Made by a program: the position numbers and the translations under genes
In this document: piece by piece, positions 23,620 to 35,412 of the stretch
Layout: each line of letters begins with the position of its first letter
Numbering within the stretch: position 1 is the stretch's first letter
Assembly (NCBI GenBank): GCA_035772735.1
Contig: JASDFA010000007.1
Location: forward strand, 72,950,501 to 73,014,500
Source of the DNA: Datura wrightii
Lineage: Eukaryota; Streptophyta; Magnoliopsida; Solanales; Solanaceae
DNA length: 64,000 nt
Direction: 5' to 3'
The notes under the pieces: generated by a model
Database searches by the model: none
What the model was told of the DNA's origin: nothing
What the model saw: only the letters and a program-made list of their open reading frames with translations

Positions 23620-25907
23620 TCTTACACCTCGTAAATTCTTGACATTTAGATGGCCTATTCGCATGTTGGTTAAGAGTTTTAGAATGCCATACGTGCTAGA
23701 AAAAGGGCCTGGGGAGAGACTGGAAAAGCGCCAAGTCGGAGTGTCGCAACGCAAATGCGACTTATAAATCGCATTCGACAAATGCGACTTAAAGGCCCCA
23801 AGTATATAAGCCCCCACTTCGGTTTTTATGTGAGAATTATCAATATTTCCAGTGAGAAAACTAGAGAACAGTAGAGAAACAGAGAGGACGAAGGTTTCCA
23901 TTAAAATTCCTTCCATTTACGCTATTAAACGAGGTCCAAACTCAAATTAACTTCGAGTAGAGAAGTATAAAGCTGCAGGGAGGATTCCTACGGAGTTAGT
24001 TTCGTGAAATTCGGCCGGCAAATCGTCGTACTACCAAGCTAAGGTAAGTGGAATTGCTCCAAATTAGTGTCACTATACTCCTATCTCTAAAGTGAGTATT
24101 TCTCCCTTCTGGACTTCCAAGAAATAGCGAGTTTTCGGCTGTTTTTCAATAAGTCAAAGTTTTGGCAGTATATATATTCAAAGTAGTGTTTTCTTCCAGA
24201 ATATTGATGAATTTATTTTTATTTGCTATGAATATTAATGCAGTTGGAAGAAATAGCTGGATATTAGCCGAGTTACGCCAGTTAGTCAAGAAGTCGGCAA
24301 CTGAGGTATGTAAAACCAGTTTCTTCGGCAAGATAGTAATTCTAGTATAGTAAAATAGAATAAATTCCAGAAGAACGTTTCAAAACGAGTGTTATGCCCA
24401 GTGTGAATTCAGTAAGCATGCTTGAATAATTATTATATCATATTCAGAATAAAAGTCAGTAAATTAGTATCAGACGGCGAGATATTATTCCAGACTAAGT
24501 ATAACTCAGTATCAGAATCCGTATAATTTAGCAAGGGTTTCAGAATAGAATATTAGAACATGGACAGTGTTATCAGATTTAATATATATGTTATATGTGA
24601 TTATTGTTGTTTTTAGAGACCTGATTGTTCTATGTTGGGCACCCTTAGAGCTTCCCTGCCACCCCAGGGTTAATAACTGTGTCGAATTGCCCACCAGAGG
24701 GTTAGGATATGTCACTCCAAGGAGTGGCATGCCGTCCGCCAGAGGACGAAGATGGGATGCAACATTCCCCATAGCAGGCTGATCAGCATTATAGCATACC
24801 CCTGTCAAGCACTTGCGCCCAGGGCACATATTACAGATTACAGATCACAGATCTCAGATTACAGTTTATAGGAGTCCTCTAGACTCAAATACAGCTATAG
24901 ACAGTGGCCCAGAGAGCCCAAGTTGCATACCCAGGGGGCCGACTGGATGCTCATAGTTACTAGATGAGTGGAGTGAATTATTATTTTTGGATGGCGACTC
25001 GGGTAGGGGTATATAGATTGAAGTTGATTGGTATCTTCCGGCTTATGGGGGCTGGTATAGGTTTTTGTATGCTATATGTGTTATTTATTAAATTGATAGA
25101 TAGCAGGATGCCGCATTGACAGGTATGATTCACACCTTCTCTCTTGTACAGTTAAGCTTAATTTAGATTCTGCCATCCCAGACAGTCTTAGCCATCTTCT
25201 GTTATTTAGTAACTATTAGTATTACTGTAAATTTTCACTTATGTTTAGTTATTGCTTTGCATACTCGGTACTAGTGGTACTGACGCCCATTTGGGGGTGC
25301 TGCATTACTTGCCTGCAGGTACTCATAGACGAGGAGCCGATCCCTCGTAATTCCAGCCAGCACACAGAGTCATCAGCTCCTGTCATCTGGAGCTTGATAG
25401 CTAGAGGTTTATTCCTTTTATTTTGTTGTACAGTATGGGTAGGTCGGGGCCCTGTCCCGACCATCTTGTCAGTATTCTTAGAGGCTTGCAGATTGTATAT
25501 TCCCTGTGGTTAGTTGTACCGATCATGTGAGGCCGTGTATATGTTTTAGTTTATTTATGATGGCCTTGTGGGGCCTTATTTAGTTAATAGTTGGAGACCT
25601 TGCCGGTCACAGAGTAGTTTAGCATTTGATTCAGCGTTTCAGTGAAACTAGTCAGCATGGTGGCCTTGTCGGCCCGCATAAGTTCCTTTATACTACTGTT
25701 GTTCTGGTTAGCTGTTATTGTCTTATAGGTGGCTATAGGCCTAGTCATCCGGAGGCTGTATTTACAGCCGTTATATAGCCCGTTGGTTCCATGAGCCCAG
25801 AGTTAGAGCCATCCTAGAACCAGAAGTGCTTAGGCTCAGTAGTCCAGTACTCCAGGTCTTAGTAGGGCACTAGGTGCCAGTCATGCCTCCCAAGGCGGGG
25901 CGTGACA
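23620..25907 (+). repeat. 3' LTR of element D
   Basis: 2288 bp, the same length as the 5' LTR. Starts TCTTACACC, so the terminal TG has mutated to TC; ends GGGCGTGACA, then GTGAG target duplication. Carries the same module, TATA-like AGTATATAAG and heptamer array as the 5' copy, with scattered substitutions. Confidence 0.93.
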
Positions 25908-25912
25908 GTGAG

Positions 25913-28803
25913 TATTCAGAGGTTTTTCCCGATTATTTTCATGGTGTCCCTCTGGAGAGGGAAATTGATCTCAGCATTGATCTCATACCTGATACGCAAC
26001 CCATCTCTATTCCTCCCTACAAGATGGCTCAAGCCGAGCTAAAGGAGTTGAAGGATAAATTGACAGACTTTCTAGATAAGGTCTTTATCTGGCTGAGCAA
26101 GTCTCCATTGGGTGCACCAGTGTTATTTGTCCGGAAAAAAGATGGTTCCCTTTGCATGTGTATTGATTATCTGCAATTGAACAAGGTCACCACAAAAAAT
26201 AGGTACCCTTTACCAAGGATCGATGATTTGTTTGACCAGCTTTAGGGTGCCAAATGTTTCTCCAAGATTGATCTTAGGTCCGGGTATTACCTGCTTAAGG
26301 TTCGAGAGAGTGACACCCCAAAAATCGCTTTTAGAACTCGATATGGTCACTATGAATTTGTTATTATGTCTTTTGGACTAGCTGTAGCTTTCACGGATTT
26401 GATGGATAGGGTATTCAAGAAATATCTAGACATGTTCATGATCGTGTTCATCGATGATGTCCTTATATACTCTCAAAGCGAGGAGGAGCATGCCACCCAC
26501 TTGAGAGTAGTGCTTCAGACCCTCAAGGATCGTTAGTTGTATACGAAGTTTAGCAAACGTGAGTTTTGGTTGGAATCTGTAGCATTCTTGGGCAATGTGG
26601 TATCGAGTAAGGGTATAAAGGTAGATTCTCAAAAAATCGAGGTGGTAAAGAATTTGCCTAGACCGATGAACCCATTAGATATCAAGAGTTTTTCGGGCTT
26701 AGCATGTTACTACTAGAGATTTGTTGAGGGTTTCTCATCTATTATGACACCTTTTACAAAGTTGACTCAGAAGAAGGTGAAGTTTCAATGGTCAGAGGCT
26801 CGTGAGAAAGCTTCCAAGAGTTGAAGACCCGACTCACTTCAGCACCAGTATTGACCCTACTTGAGGGTACCGATGGTTTTATGGTATATTGTGATTCTTT
26901 GAGAATCAAACTTGGGTGCGTGTTGATGCAACATGGGAAAGTGATAGCTTATGCCTCGAGACAATTGAAAGTTCATGAAAGAAACTACCCGACCCATGAT
27001 CTTGAGTTGGCCGCGGTGGTGTTTGCATTGAAGATATGGCAAATTACTTGTGTGGGGTCCACATGGATGTATTTACGGACCACAAGAGCTTGCAATATGT
27101 GTTCACATAGAAGGACCTCAATGTTCGGCAAAGGAGGTGGTTGGAGTTACTAAAGGACTATGACATGGGTGTTCTTTACCACCCAAGCAAGGCTAATATG
27201 GTTGCGGATGCACTTAGTAGGCTCTCTATGGAGAGTGTGTCCTACATGGATGAGGGAAATACGGAGTTGGTGAAGGATGTCCATCGACTTGCACGGTTGG
27301 AAGTTAGATTGGTTGACTCGATCGATGGAGGCGTTGTTATGCAAAACAGCTCAGAATTATCTTTGATGACGGATGTGAAAGCCAGACAAGATGAGGATCC
27401 AATTTTAGTAAAGCTGAAGGAAGCCGTTCGGACTCAAAAGGTGGAGGTTTTCTCCCAAGGGGAAGATGGTGTATTGCGGTATCAGGGTCGACTGTGTTGC
27501 CCAAAACTAGGTGATTTGAGGGATCAGATATTGCATGAGGCACATGGGTCCAGGTATTCCATCCATTAGGGTGCCACCAATATGTATCATGATTTGCAGG
27601 AAATATATTGGTGGAATAGCATGAAGAAGGATATTGCAGAATTTGTAGCCAAATGCCCAAACTGCCAGCAAGTGAAAGTTGAGCATCAAAGGCCGGGAGG
27701 TGTACTTCAGGATATTAGCATTCCCACTTGGAAGTGGGAAGAGATTAATATGGATTTCATTGTAGTCCTACCTCGTACTCGCCGACATTATGATTCTATT
27801 TGGCTGGTGGTAGACAGGTTGACCAAAGTTGCACACTTCCTACCGATCAAAAGCATAGATTTAGCAGATAACAATGCCAAATTGTATATTTGAGAGTTGG
27901 TTCGACTGCACGGAGTTCCCTTTCTATTATTTCTGACCGAGTTACTTAGTTTACCTCTCAGTTTTGGCAGTCTTTCCAAAAAGGGCTTGGGGCTCAGGTT
28001 AAACTCAACAGAACGTTTCATCCGCAAATGGATGGTTAGGCGGAGTAGATAATTCAGAATCTCGAGGACATGTTGAGAGCATGTGTGATGGACTTCAAAG
28101 TTAGTTGGGATGATCACTTGTCCTTGATCGAGTTTGCTTATAATAACAACTATCACTCCATACCCAAATGGCACTATTTGAGGGTCTCTATGGGCAGAGG
28201 TGTAGATCTCCCATCGGATGATTTGAGATTCGTGAGTCAGCTATGATAAGGCCAAACTCAATTCACAAGGATATGGTGAAGGTTTAGTTGATTAGGGATA
28301 GGCTGAAAACTGCTTAGAATCGTCAAAAGTCATATGCTGATGTGAGGAGGAGAGAGTTGGAGTCCGAGGTGGATGATTGGGTATTCCTTAGGGTGTCTCC
28401 CATGAAGGGTCATGCGGTTCGGAAAGAAAGGAAAACTCAGTCCCCGCTATGTTGGTCCCTACCGGGTTATGAGAAGAGTTTGTAAGGTAGCGTATGAGTT
28501 GGACTTTCCCTCAGAGTTATCTTTAGTACATCCCGTGTTTCATGTGTCGCTCTTGAAAAGTGCTTGGGTGATCCATCTTTAGTGGTCCCGGTGGAAAGCG
28601 TTGGTGTGAGAGATAGCCTCAGTTATGAGGAAATTCCAATTGCAATCTAGGATATTCAGGTTCAGAAGCTGAGGAACAAAGAAGTAGCTTCAGTGAAGGT
28701 GTTATGGATGAACCAACATGTTGGGGGAGCTACGTGGGAAGCCGGAGCGACTATAATGGCTAAATACCCTCACCTGTTCCCTACCGGCTCAGTTTCAGTT
28801 TGA
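25913..28803 (+). pseudogene. C2: reverse transcriptase, RNase H and integrase
   Basis: Continues C2 after the D insertion. Reverse transcriptase at 25920-26700 (CMCIDYLQLNKVTTKN; FIDDVLIYS at 26447). RNase H at 26821-27120 (YPTHDLELAAVVFALKIW). The post-RNase H linker at 27141-27569 includes VLYHPSKANMVADALSRL. Integrase at 27582-28500: CPNCQQVK zinc-finger half, WKWEEINMDFIVVLPRT with the first catalytic Asp; the region around the second Asp (about 27935) is damaged. GPY/F-like VGPYRV near 28450 and a chromodomain-like end near 28695-28785. TAG stops at 26243 and about 26713 and a frameshift near 26810 are shared with C1; others are private. Confidence 0.88.
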
Positions 28804-29048
28804 GGTCTCAGTTTTTTTGCTAATTCTCTAATCAGTTTCGATGTTCCGTTCATGTGCACAAGTTTGATTTTTGTTATGATAGATGTATATGATGTCTGGA
28901 TTCAGTTCAGCTATGTAGTTCTTTTTGGAGGTAGTCATTCTGTCAGTTTTTACTTTATATAATCAGTATTTGCATATGATAATTGCATGTTTCTAAGTTT
29001 CTGTGTGTTTCCAACATTCGAGGATGAATGTTCCCAAGGGGGAGATAT
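28804..29048 (+). other. 3' untranslated region and polypurine tract of element C
   Basis: Noncoding, with the run AAGGGGGAGATAT (29036-29048) directly before the LTR start TGTTATACC. Confidence 0.85.
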
Positions 29049-31135
29049 TGTTATACCTCGAGAATTCAAAGATCGGACCTGGGAGTTAAAACGGGGAGAA
29101 AACTATAAAATCTAGGTTGTAGGCACAGGACGAGTGGTTGGATGACTTGTGAGGAGGGCCCACGAGTCATCAAGTGACTCGTGGGAGGCCGGGGAGAATG
29201 GGAATAAGATTAAGGAAAAGGAGTCCCCAGGGGATTGGGAGTCGTTAGGTCATCCGTGGGGAAGAGGTATAAGAAAAGTAGAAACGGCAAGGCAGTGGAC
29301 CTAATGGAAGGAGACACAACTCGTTATGTTAGACAACGAGTTGCCGTATTAGTTGTTGGGTGAAATTTAAATAATTGGCATAAGGAAGGCAGTGCACATG
29401 ACGAATGGTGGCCTTGACTTGTGGCCACCCGTAACGAGTCGTTATGTTGTCTGTTAGGACCCCCCAATGATCAGTTAAGACAGTGTACCTGACGGGCAGG
29501 GTGACGGATCATTTTTCTAGGTAATCAATCATCAGGTCACTTGTTAGGGTCACCTGGTAGTTATCTTCTGCGAAATAGTAAGGTTCTTTTTGTAATTTCC
29601 TAAGACCCTATGGCCTAAACTACGACGTTTTGGGTTATGAATAGGGAAATTTAAAGGGGTTAAGTTCAGTTTTCTCTTCATTCATGCATGCAAGAATAGA
29701 GAGAGATAATCAAAGGAGATTTTAGGCTCTTCTCTTCCATTCTTCCAATCTCATTCTTGGGTAATCAAGGGAAGTTAAGAATTAGATATTCCTAGGTATG
29801 TAAGGCTATAAATGGGTGATTTGTTCCACACCCATTCCCCTCCTCTATGATTTTTACAAAGATTTCAACAAAAACTCATAGGGTTTTGAATTTGATTTAC
29901 TTAAACTTTAATCATTTGATTATGGGTTTTGTGATTTTAAAATCTTATTATAATCTATAGGTTTGATCAGCTTTCGTGATTTAAATTAATTATAATATTG
30001 TTGATTTTGAAGTTCTATGTATTTAAGCCTAAATTATGCATGCCCCATGATGAATTGATTTATGATATACTTACCCATTGAGGATATCTATAAACCCAGC
30101 ATGAATTATGATTTAAAGTTGTGAATTTATTATGTTACCCATTATAATCTTATGAAATTCAAGTTGTATGCACGATCTAAAAGAGTGTATGAACCTTATG
30201 AATCATGAATTATGTTTTTGGTCGAATCACGGGCCTTGGGCCAGGCTAGTTCTCGTATGTACAAGCATGTTTATGATTATCATGATTCAACTAGCCCATG
30301 ATTCATGTATGTTATACTATGAGCACTATATTTATGTTTTGGGAGTAGTATCGAATACCGAGTAGGTTCGGGGCCTAGGTTCCGCTCCGATCTCATAAAC
30401 TACGTTCCACTGTAGGTATGTTGGGACCTTCTATGGGACTTTCCCCAGCCCAAATGGCCCTTTTCATGGTGACATCACACTTTCATGGTTCTACCCTTGG
30501 CAAGGTACGAACACCCTCCCGACTAGGGTTACAAGTAGGGCTTCGTGTGTGCTCATATAGGATATGTCGGTTAAGAGAATCTCCCATTGTTCCTAATGCT
30601 ATATGGATGTTTATGATTATGTATTTTGGATCAAGTTATGTTCAATAAAGTTTTCCTCTTATGATTATTATTGCATTGCGAATGTTTTGAAAACCTCTAG
30701 CCTTACGTTATATTATGATGTTTATGGTATGAGCATAAAGTCCTACTCTTATGATCATTTATGAGTATTTTTTTATATGTTTTAAATGTCCTTTTTACTT
30801 ACCTTGCATACTCAGTACATTCCACGTACTGGCCACATACTTTCTATGATGTATCATTTTATGATACAGGCCCCAGATCTCAGGCTAACCCTCACCCGTA
30901 GATTGTCTTAGAGTTTTTCTCAGCATACTTGGTGAGTCCTCATGTTTTGAGGGCTATGTATTCAGAGTCAATGTAGTTCTTTCAGTTTTAGGATTGTAGG
31001 GTTTGTGGGGGAGTTGTCCCATTAACCCGTCTATTCATGATTACGTTCTTTACATGCTAAGTCTTTTGCTCATGTGATTAGGATTAGACGTATTCTCATT
31101 CCATGGCCTTCCGGGTCATGAGAGTTGGGGAGTCG
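29049..31135 (+). repeat. 3' LTR of element C, tail cut off at E1
   Basis: Starts TGTTATACCTCG after a textbook polypurine tract. Contains CACGAGTCAT/GACTCGTGG repeats (29128-29545). No terminal CA or primer site follows, because E1 begins at 31136. Beyond E1 the sequence is Athila pol, not the rest of this LTR, so the tail was lost before E1 arrived. Confidence 0.85.
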
Positions 31136-31139
31136 TGAT

Positions 31140-31163
31140 CTTGGGCAGATTTATATGCCCAAG
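31140..31163 (+). repeat. LTR-terminal inverted repeat
   Basis: CTTGGGCA, 8 nt, TGCCCAAG: a perfect hairpin starting 4 nt inside the LTR. Also at 39476-39499 and, in E2, at 57505-57528. Near the end used by integrase, so it could affect integration or RNA folding; function unknown. Confidence 0.8.
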
Positions 31164-31378
31164 TGATACTCAAACGTATTATTTTCGCCTTGTTTGTGTG
31201 CAATATGTATATATTCTCATGTAATTGGTAATAAAATGTGAATTTATACTAACCAACATGATTAGCATTTGTTTTGCAGGAAAATATGATTTTTAGGAGC
31301 TAAAATGCATGTTGGAACTATATCGGAGTTGGACTTGGATACGAGCGTGGAAAAGACATTGGAATGCACAAATTATAG

Positions 31379-31618
31379 GGGCTCCGTGATGGAGCCGTGC
31401 CACGCTACCATCGCGGAGGCACACTGCCTGGAGAGGAAATTAAATGGCAAATTCCAGTGAGGCCTCGCGACAGCTCCGTGGCACGGAGATAGGCATCCGC
31501 GTTGGCCTCCGTGCCACGTTGAGGCTATTTTACCGGACCCTGGATTTCCAGTGAAGGTCCGCGTCCACGCCGTGTCACGGAGGCAGTGCTCCACATTGAC
31601 CTCCGTGACACGTTGCTT
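31379..31618 (+). repeat. CCGTGTCACGG-type inverted-repeat cluster in E1 U3
   Basis: Three consecutive units of about 50-60 bp, each built of two arms such as CCGTGTCACGGAGG and CCTCCGTGACACG around a short spacer, plus the small hairpin GGCTCC-GTGAT-GGAGCC. Ends about 28 bp upstream of the TATA box. Copies: 39715-39955 (3' LTR), 57727-57980 (E2 LTR), related units inside the element (35413-35563; 61812-61963) and in S1 and S2. Confidence 0.85.
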
Positions 31619-31645
31619 GTTATTCCGGGAAAAATTTCCCTCTAG

Positions 31646-31653
31646 TATAAATA
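31646..31653 (+). promoter_or_regulatory. TATA box in E1 5' LTR
   Basis: TATAAATA followed by GCACACTTAGG; identical at 39981-39988 and 58013-58020. Probable core promoter for the genomic RNA. Confidence 0.75.
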
Positions 31654-32577
31654 GCACACTTAGGTTTATTTTAATTAGTTCAGACTTGGTGGAGCTAGGA
31701 CGTGGGTTAGCAGCAGTTGAGGGACGAAAAAGCTAAGAGATTTCTTCTCTTCCTTTCTTCTTTCAATCAATTGTATGTATGATTTACACTTGTTTTAGGA
31801 TGATCAATCCACAAATGAGTGGCTAATTCTCTTCCTTGCTAAGGTTTTGAACATGTGTAGTGAATTTTGATTGTAAATGATATGGTTTTCTTCTTCTTCT
31901 TTCATGTTGTTCTATTAATTCTTGTTCTTACTGCATTAGTGCTTGGCCGACATTAATGTACATCTAAAAAGTCCAATTTCACTCGAGAGAGCAAGAAATT
32001 GGAAAGTTGTGAATTAATAGGGTATTGTTCTTAACTTGATTTGGGAAAATTGGGTTTTGATGTGCTTTCCTGATAGAAATATACTTGAAAGCCGTATTAG
32101 TCAATTTAGGAACCGGAATTGTATTGCTAGGTCGTAAATTTCATTTGATCACAGAAATGTTGACGAATGGTTTATGATTCTTAGGTGAAATTAAATACGA
32201 GAGTTTTAATTTCTAGGCTACTGTTCTTGGCTAGCAACATGAAGAAGAGGTTAACCGAATTATTATTATAATCGAATTCATTACTTGTTCTTAACCTTGG
32301 CATGCTCATATCCATAGTTTAAATTCACAGTAAATAATTGTTAATAGTTTTAGTATATATTTTATAAACAAAAACTCATTTAACTGTTGGTTACGTTGTT
32401 GTTAGCATAATTAGAAGTAAGATAAGAATATAGTATACTTAGGCAAATTTTACATATCCTGAGCCTCCTTGGATCGATACTTGGCTTACTTAGCCACTTT
32501 ATTACTTGTTTGACCACGTGCACTTGCGTGTCGGTTTATAATATATAATATCAACCGAAAAAGACCGAACAAGTTTT

Positions 32578-32595
32578 TGGCGCCGTTGCCGGGGA
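32578..32595 (+). other. Primer binding site, tRNA-Asp (element E1)
   Basis: TGGCGCCGTTGCCGGGGA, fully complementary to the 3' end of plant tRNA-Asp as I know it, 6 nt after the LTR. Confidence 0.95.
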
Positions 32596-32735
32596 GGCTA
32601 GGCAAATTTGTGAAATTGTGTTTAGTGTAAATTTACTGTATTTTTATTTTTATTTTCTTAAGTGTTAACAACTTGGTCTTAGCCTGTATTTTGCAGACTT
32701 GATTTCTGTGAACACTAGCAAGGGACAAAGAGCTG

Positions 32736-35108
32736 GTGGAATCTTACTTAGAGCCTGAACGAGAATTTCATAGTCAACGTAGAGAAGCTCTACAAAAGAA
32801 GCTGCAGTTGTTCCGACAGTCTATTATGGAGCAACAAAATCCACCAGTTGTGAGGGCAGTGTTAGTGCCCGATGAAGCAGCAGCAAGGCCGGTTTGCGAG
32901 GTGGCAATCCCACACGCTAACAATGTACATTCTAGCATCCACAAACCAGAGCATGGAGGGAGGTTTGAATTAAAGCAGAATATGGTGCAACTCTTGCACA
33001 CAAGCGGGCAATTTACCGGTCTCCCTCATGAAGATCCACAACAACATCTCCAAAACTTTTTGGAGATAAGTGACACTTATATACCCGCTGGAGTGTCACC
33101 TGATTATGTTCAGCTCACCTTATTTCCGTTTTCCTTACTTGGTGAAGCCAAGAGGTGGTTAAAAGCTGAACCACCCAATTCTATATCAACGTGGGATGAT
33201 CTTGCACGGAAGTTTTTGATTAGATTTTTCCCTTCTGGTAAAACAGCCAGACTTAGAAGTCAAATTCTAAGTTTTAAACAGAGGGAGGGAGAAAATCTAT
33301 ATCAAGCCTGGGAAAGATTTAAATCCATGTTGCGGGATTGTCCTCATCATCATCAGTCCAATGAGGTGTTGGTACACACATTTATTGAGGGTTTGGAACC
33401 CCACACTAAAATTCTGTTAGATTCAGCAGCTGGAGGGCAAGCGCTGGAAAAGACTTACGAGGAGCTGTACACTTTGCTCAACCGAATTTCACAAGGCAAT
33501 CCAGAATGGAATGCAGATTCATCTCGAGGTGGAGCAAGGAAAGCAGCGGGAGTGCTTGAAGTGGATGGATATACAGCTATCGCTGCACAGATAGCTGCCT
33601 TGCAAAATCAGTTAAATAACCACTTTAGCAATATGAACTTGAACCAGCCTTCAGCTTCAGTCAATGCAGTCCGGTAGATGTGGTGTGAAGTGTGTGGTAG
33701 TAGTGAGCATTCAGCTGAATGCTGTGGTGCAAATCCTGATTCTGTTAACTTTGTGGGCAATGCATAGAGAAATCAACAGCAGTTTGGTAGTGGCTACACC
33801 TCAAATTGGAGGAACCATCCAAATTTTTCGTGGGGTAGCAACACCCAACAAGGCCAAGGTTCTGGTCAGGGTATGCAGAGAAATCAAGGAGGGCAACAAA
33901 GCTATCAAGCTCAATTCAGAAATAACAATGCCCCTCCTCCACCACCATCCCCGACCATTGAGGAGATGTTCAAAACCATGATCGCTAATCAGGCACAATT
34001 GCAGGCTGACTATGTTAAATTGGCAGCCGAAGTGAAGAATAATCAGTTGGCGACCAAGGCTTTTGAATATCAGTTTGGGAAATTTGCTAGTGCCCAAAAT
34101 AGAAGACCCAGAGGAGGACTACCTAGCGACACAGATCCTAATCCGAAGCAGGTTAATGCGGTGACCACGAGGAGTGGTTTACAGTTGAAGGAGGTGGAAC
34201 CGGAAAGACCGCCTCAAAAGTCAGGAGCAGCAGATGTTGAGGAGGAACAAAATTCTGATAGGGGGAAGACTAAAGAAGCAGAATCAGAAAGGCCTCCACC
34301 CCCGTTCCCTCAACGACTTAAGAAACACAAGGAGGAGGCGTGTTTCAAGAAATTCATGGAGGTGCTTAAACAGGTACATGTTAACTTACCTCTTGTTGAT
34401 GTCTTGCAGGGAGTGCCAAAGTATGCGAAATATATTAAAGACATCGTGGCTAACAAAAGTCGTTTGACTGAGTATGCCACGGTGGCTTTAACGGAGGAAT
34501 GCACTTCCCGGATTCAGAATAGACTGCCCACGAAACTGAAAGACCCTGGAAGTTTTACTATCCAGCTGACTATTGGGCAAAGTATCCGAGCTCGTGGATT
34601 ATGCGACTTGGGGGCAAGTATAAATCTGATTCCATCTTCGGTATTCAGAAAGTTAGGTATAGGGAGTCCTAGACCTACAACGGTAATCTTGCAGCTAGCG
34701 GACAGGTCCTTAGCTAAGCCGGATGGCATTGTTGAGGATGTGTTAGTGCAAGTGGGCTCCTTCATTTTTCCGGTCGATTTTATTGTTCTGGACTTTGAAC
34801 CAGATGCTGAAGTCCCATTTATTTTGGGACGACCCTTTTTGGCAACCGGAAAAGCATTAATTGATGTAGCTGCGGGTCAACTTACAATGCGGGCACATGA
34901 CAAGATAGAAGTGTTTGACGTGTACAAAGCACCCAAGCTCCCGATTGTAAATGTGGAACTCTCGGCGATCAATGTGATTGATCATGGGAATGCTAATATA
35001 ATGAATGATTCCCAAGAGTTAACAGGAAGGCCACCAGATGAGGTTGAGAACTATTGGGGGGAGGACAAGGATCGTGAAAAATCGTCCCTCACCCTAGTAG
35101 ATAATTGA
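32736..35108 (+). pseudogene. E1 gag-protease with two in-frame TAG codons
   Basis: One reading frame of about 790 codons. N-terminal block ESYLEPEREFHSQRR; conserved RFELKQNMVQLLHTSGQF; retrotransposon Gag core near 33110-33470 (LLGEAKRWLK, then FLIRFFPSGKTARLRSQ and ENLYQAWERFKSMLRDCPHH). CCHC-type knuckle C-x2-C-x4-H-x4-C at 33684-33725, then a Q/N/G-rich linker. Retropepsin-like domain with DLGAS at 34605-34619 and ILGRPFLATGKALIDVAAGQL near 34825. TAG at 33675 and at 33765; E2 has CAG at both. The frame opens at 32712 without ATG, and the first in-frame ATG is 32826, so the true start is uncertain or lost. Translation would stop before the knuckle, so this copy is probably non-functional. 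Confidence 0.92.
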
Positions 35109-35148
35109 GCATAATGGACGTCGAGCCGCGACGGTAAACCAGGCGCTG

Positions 35149-35166
35149 CACGGGAGGCAACCCGTG
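35149..35166 (+). other. Conserved RNA hairpin after gag-pro stop (E1)
   Basis: CACGGG-AGGCAA-CCCGTG: perfect 6-bp stem, 6-nt loop, 40 nt after the stop codon, inside a block (about 35119-35170) also found in A and E2. The loop is identical in all three copies and the stem covaries with A. Confidence 0.7.
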
Positions 35167-35412
35167 AAAAATATTTTTTCCTTCTTTCTTTTCTTAGTGT
35201 AAATAATTTTTATTTTTATTTTTCTTTTCTTGATTAGGTTTAGATTCTTGTTTTAGTTAATATTTTTCATTTTAGTTAGGGAAATCTATTAATCTAACCA
35301 ATTTTGTTTAGTGAAGTGATTTTCAGGTCAAACGGAGAAAAATATGCATGGAAGCGGGAAAAATAAGGCAAGGTATGAAAAAATAATTTTATTGAAGAAA
35401 CAGTGCACTAGG

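Larger units (their letters stand above)
16067..25907 (+). mobile_element. Element D: complete Tekay/Del-type chromovirus, defective
   Basis: 9.84 kb, flanked by the 5-bp target duplication GTGAG (16062-16066 and 25908-25912). The intact target is seen in C1 at 12722-12735, where the same pol sequence runs on without a break. Two LTRs of 2288 bp each, tRNA-iMet-type primer site (18359-18370), gag-protease (18569-20410), pol (20411-23350) and polypurine tract (23607-23619). Coding regions carry many TAG codons and a few frameshifts. The LTRs differ at several percent of sites by eye, so this is not a recent insertion, but it is younger than its host C. Confidence 0.93.
8288..31135 (+). mobile_element. 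Element C: Tekay-type chromovirus complex with duplicated interior
   Basis: Order: LTR fragment (8288-9606), second diverged LTR (9607-11810), partial gag-pol copy C1 (11811-14212), second copy C2 from leader through gag-pro (14213-16066) and pol (25913-28803), polypurine tract, 3' LTR (29049-31135). D sits inside C2. The left LTR lacks its first ~100 bases and the right LTR is cut where E1 begins, so target duplications are lost. The clade is assigned from the FIDDILIY-type reverse transcriptase, the HHCC/DDE integrase with a C-terminal chromodomain-like end (C2 near 28690-28780), and LTRs above 2 kb. Confidence 0.75.
31136..32571 (+). repeat. 5' LTR of element E1
   Basis: Starts TGATCTTGGGCAG and ends GACCGAACA. 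Near the 5' edge is a perfect 8-bp inverted repeat (31140-31163). U3 carries three inverted-repeat units (31379-31618), the palindrome GGGAAAAATTTCCC (31628-31641) and a TATA box (31646-31653). Confidence 0.95.
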
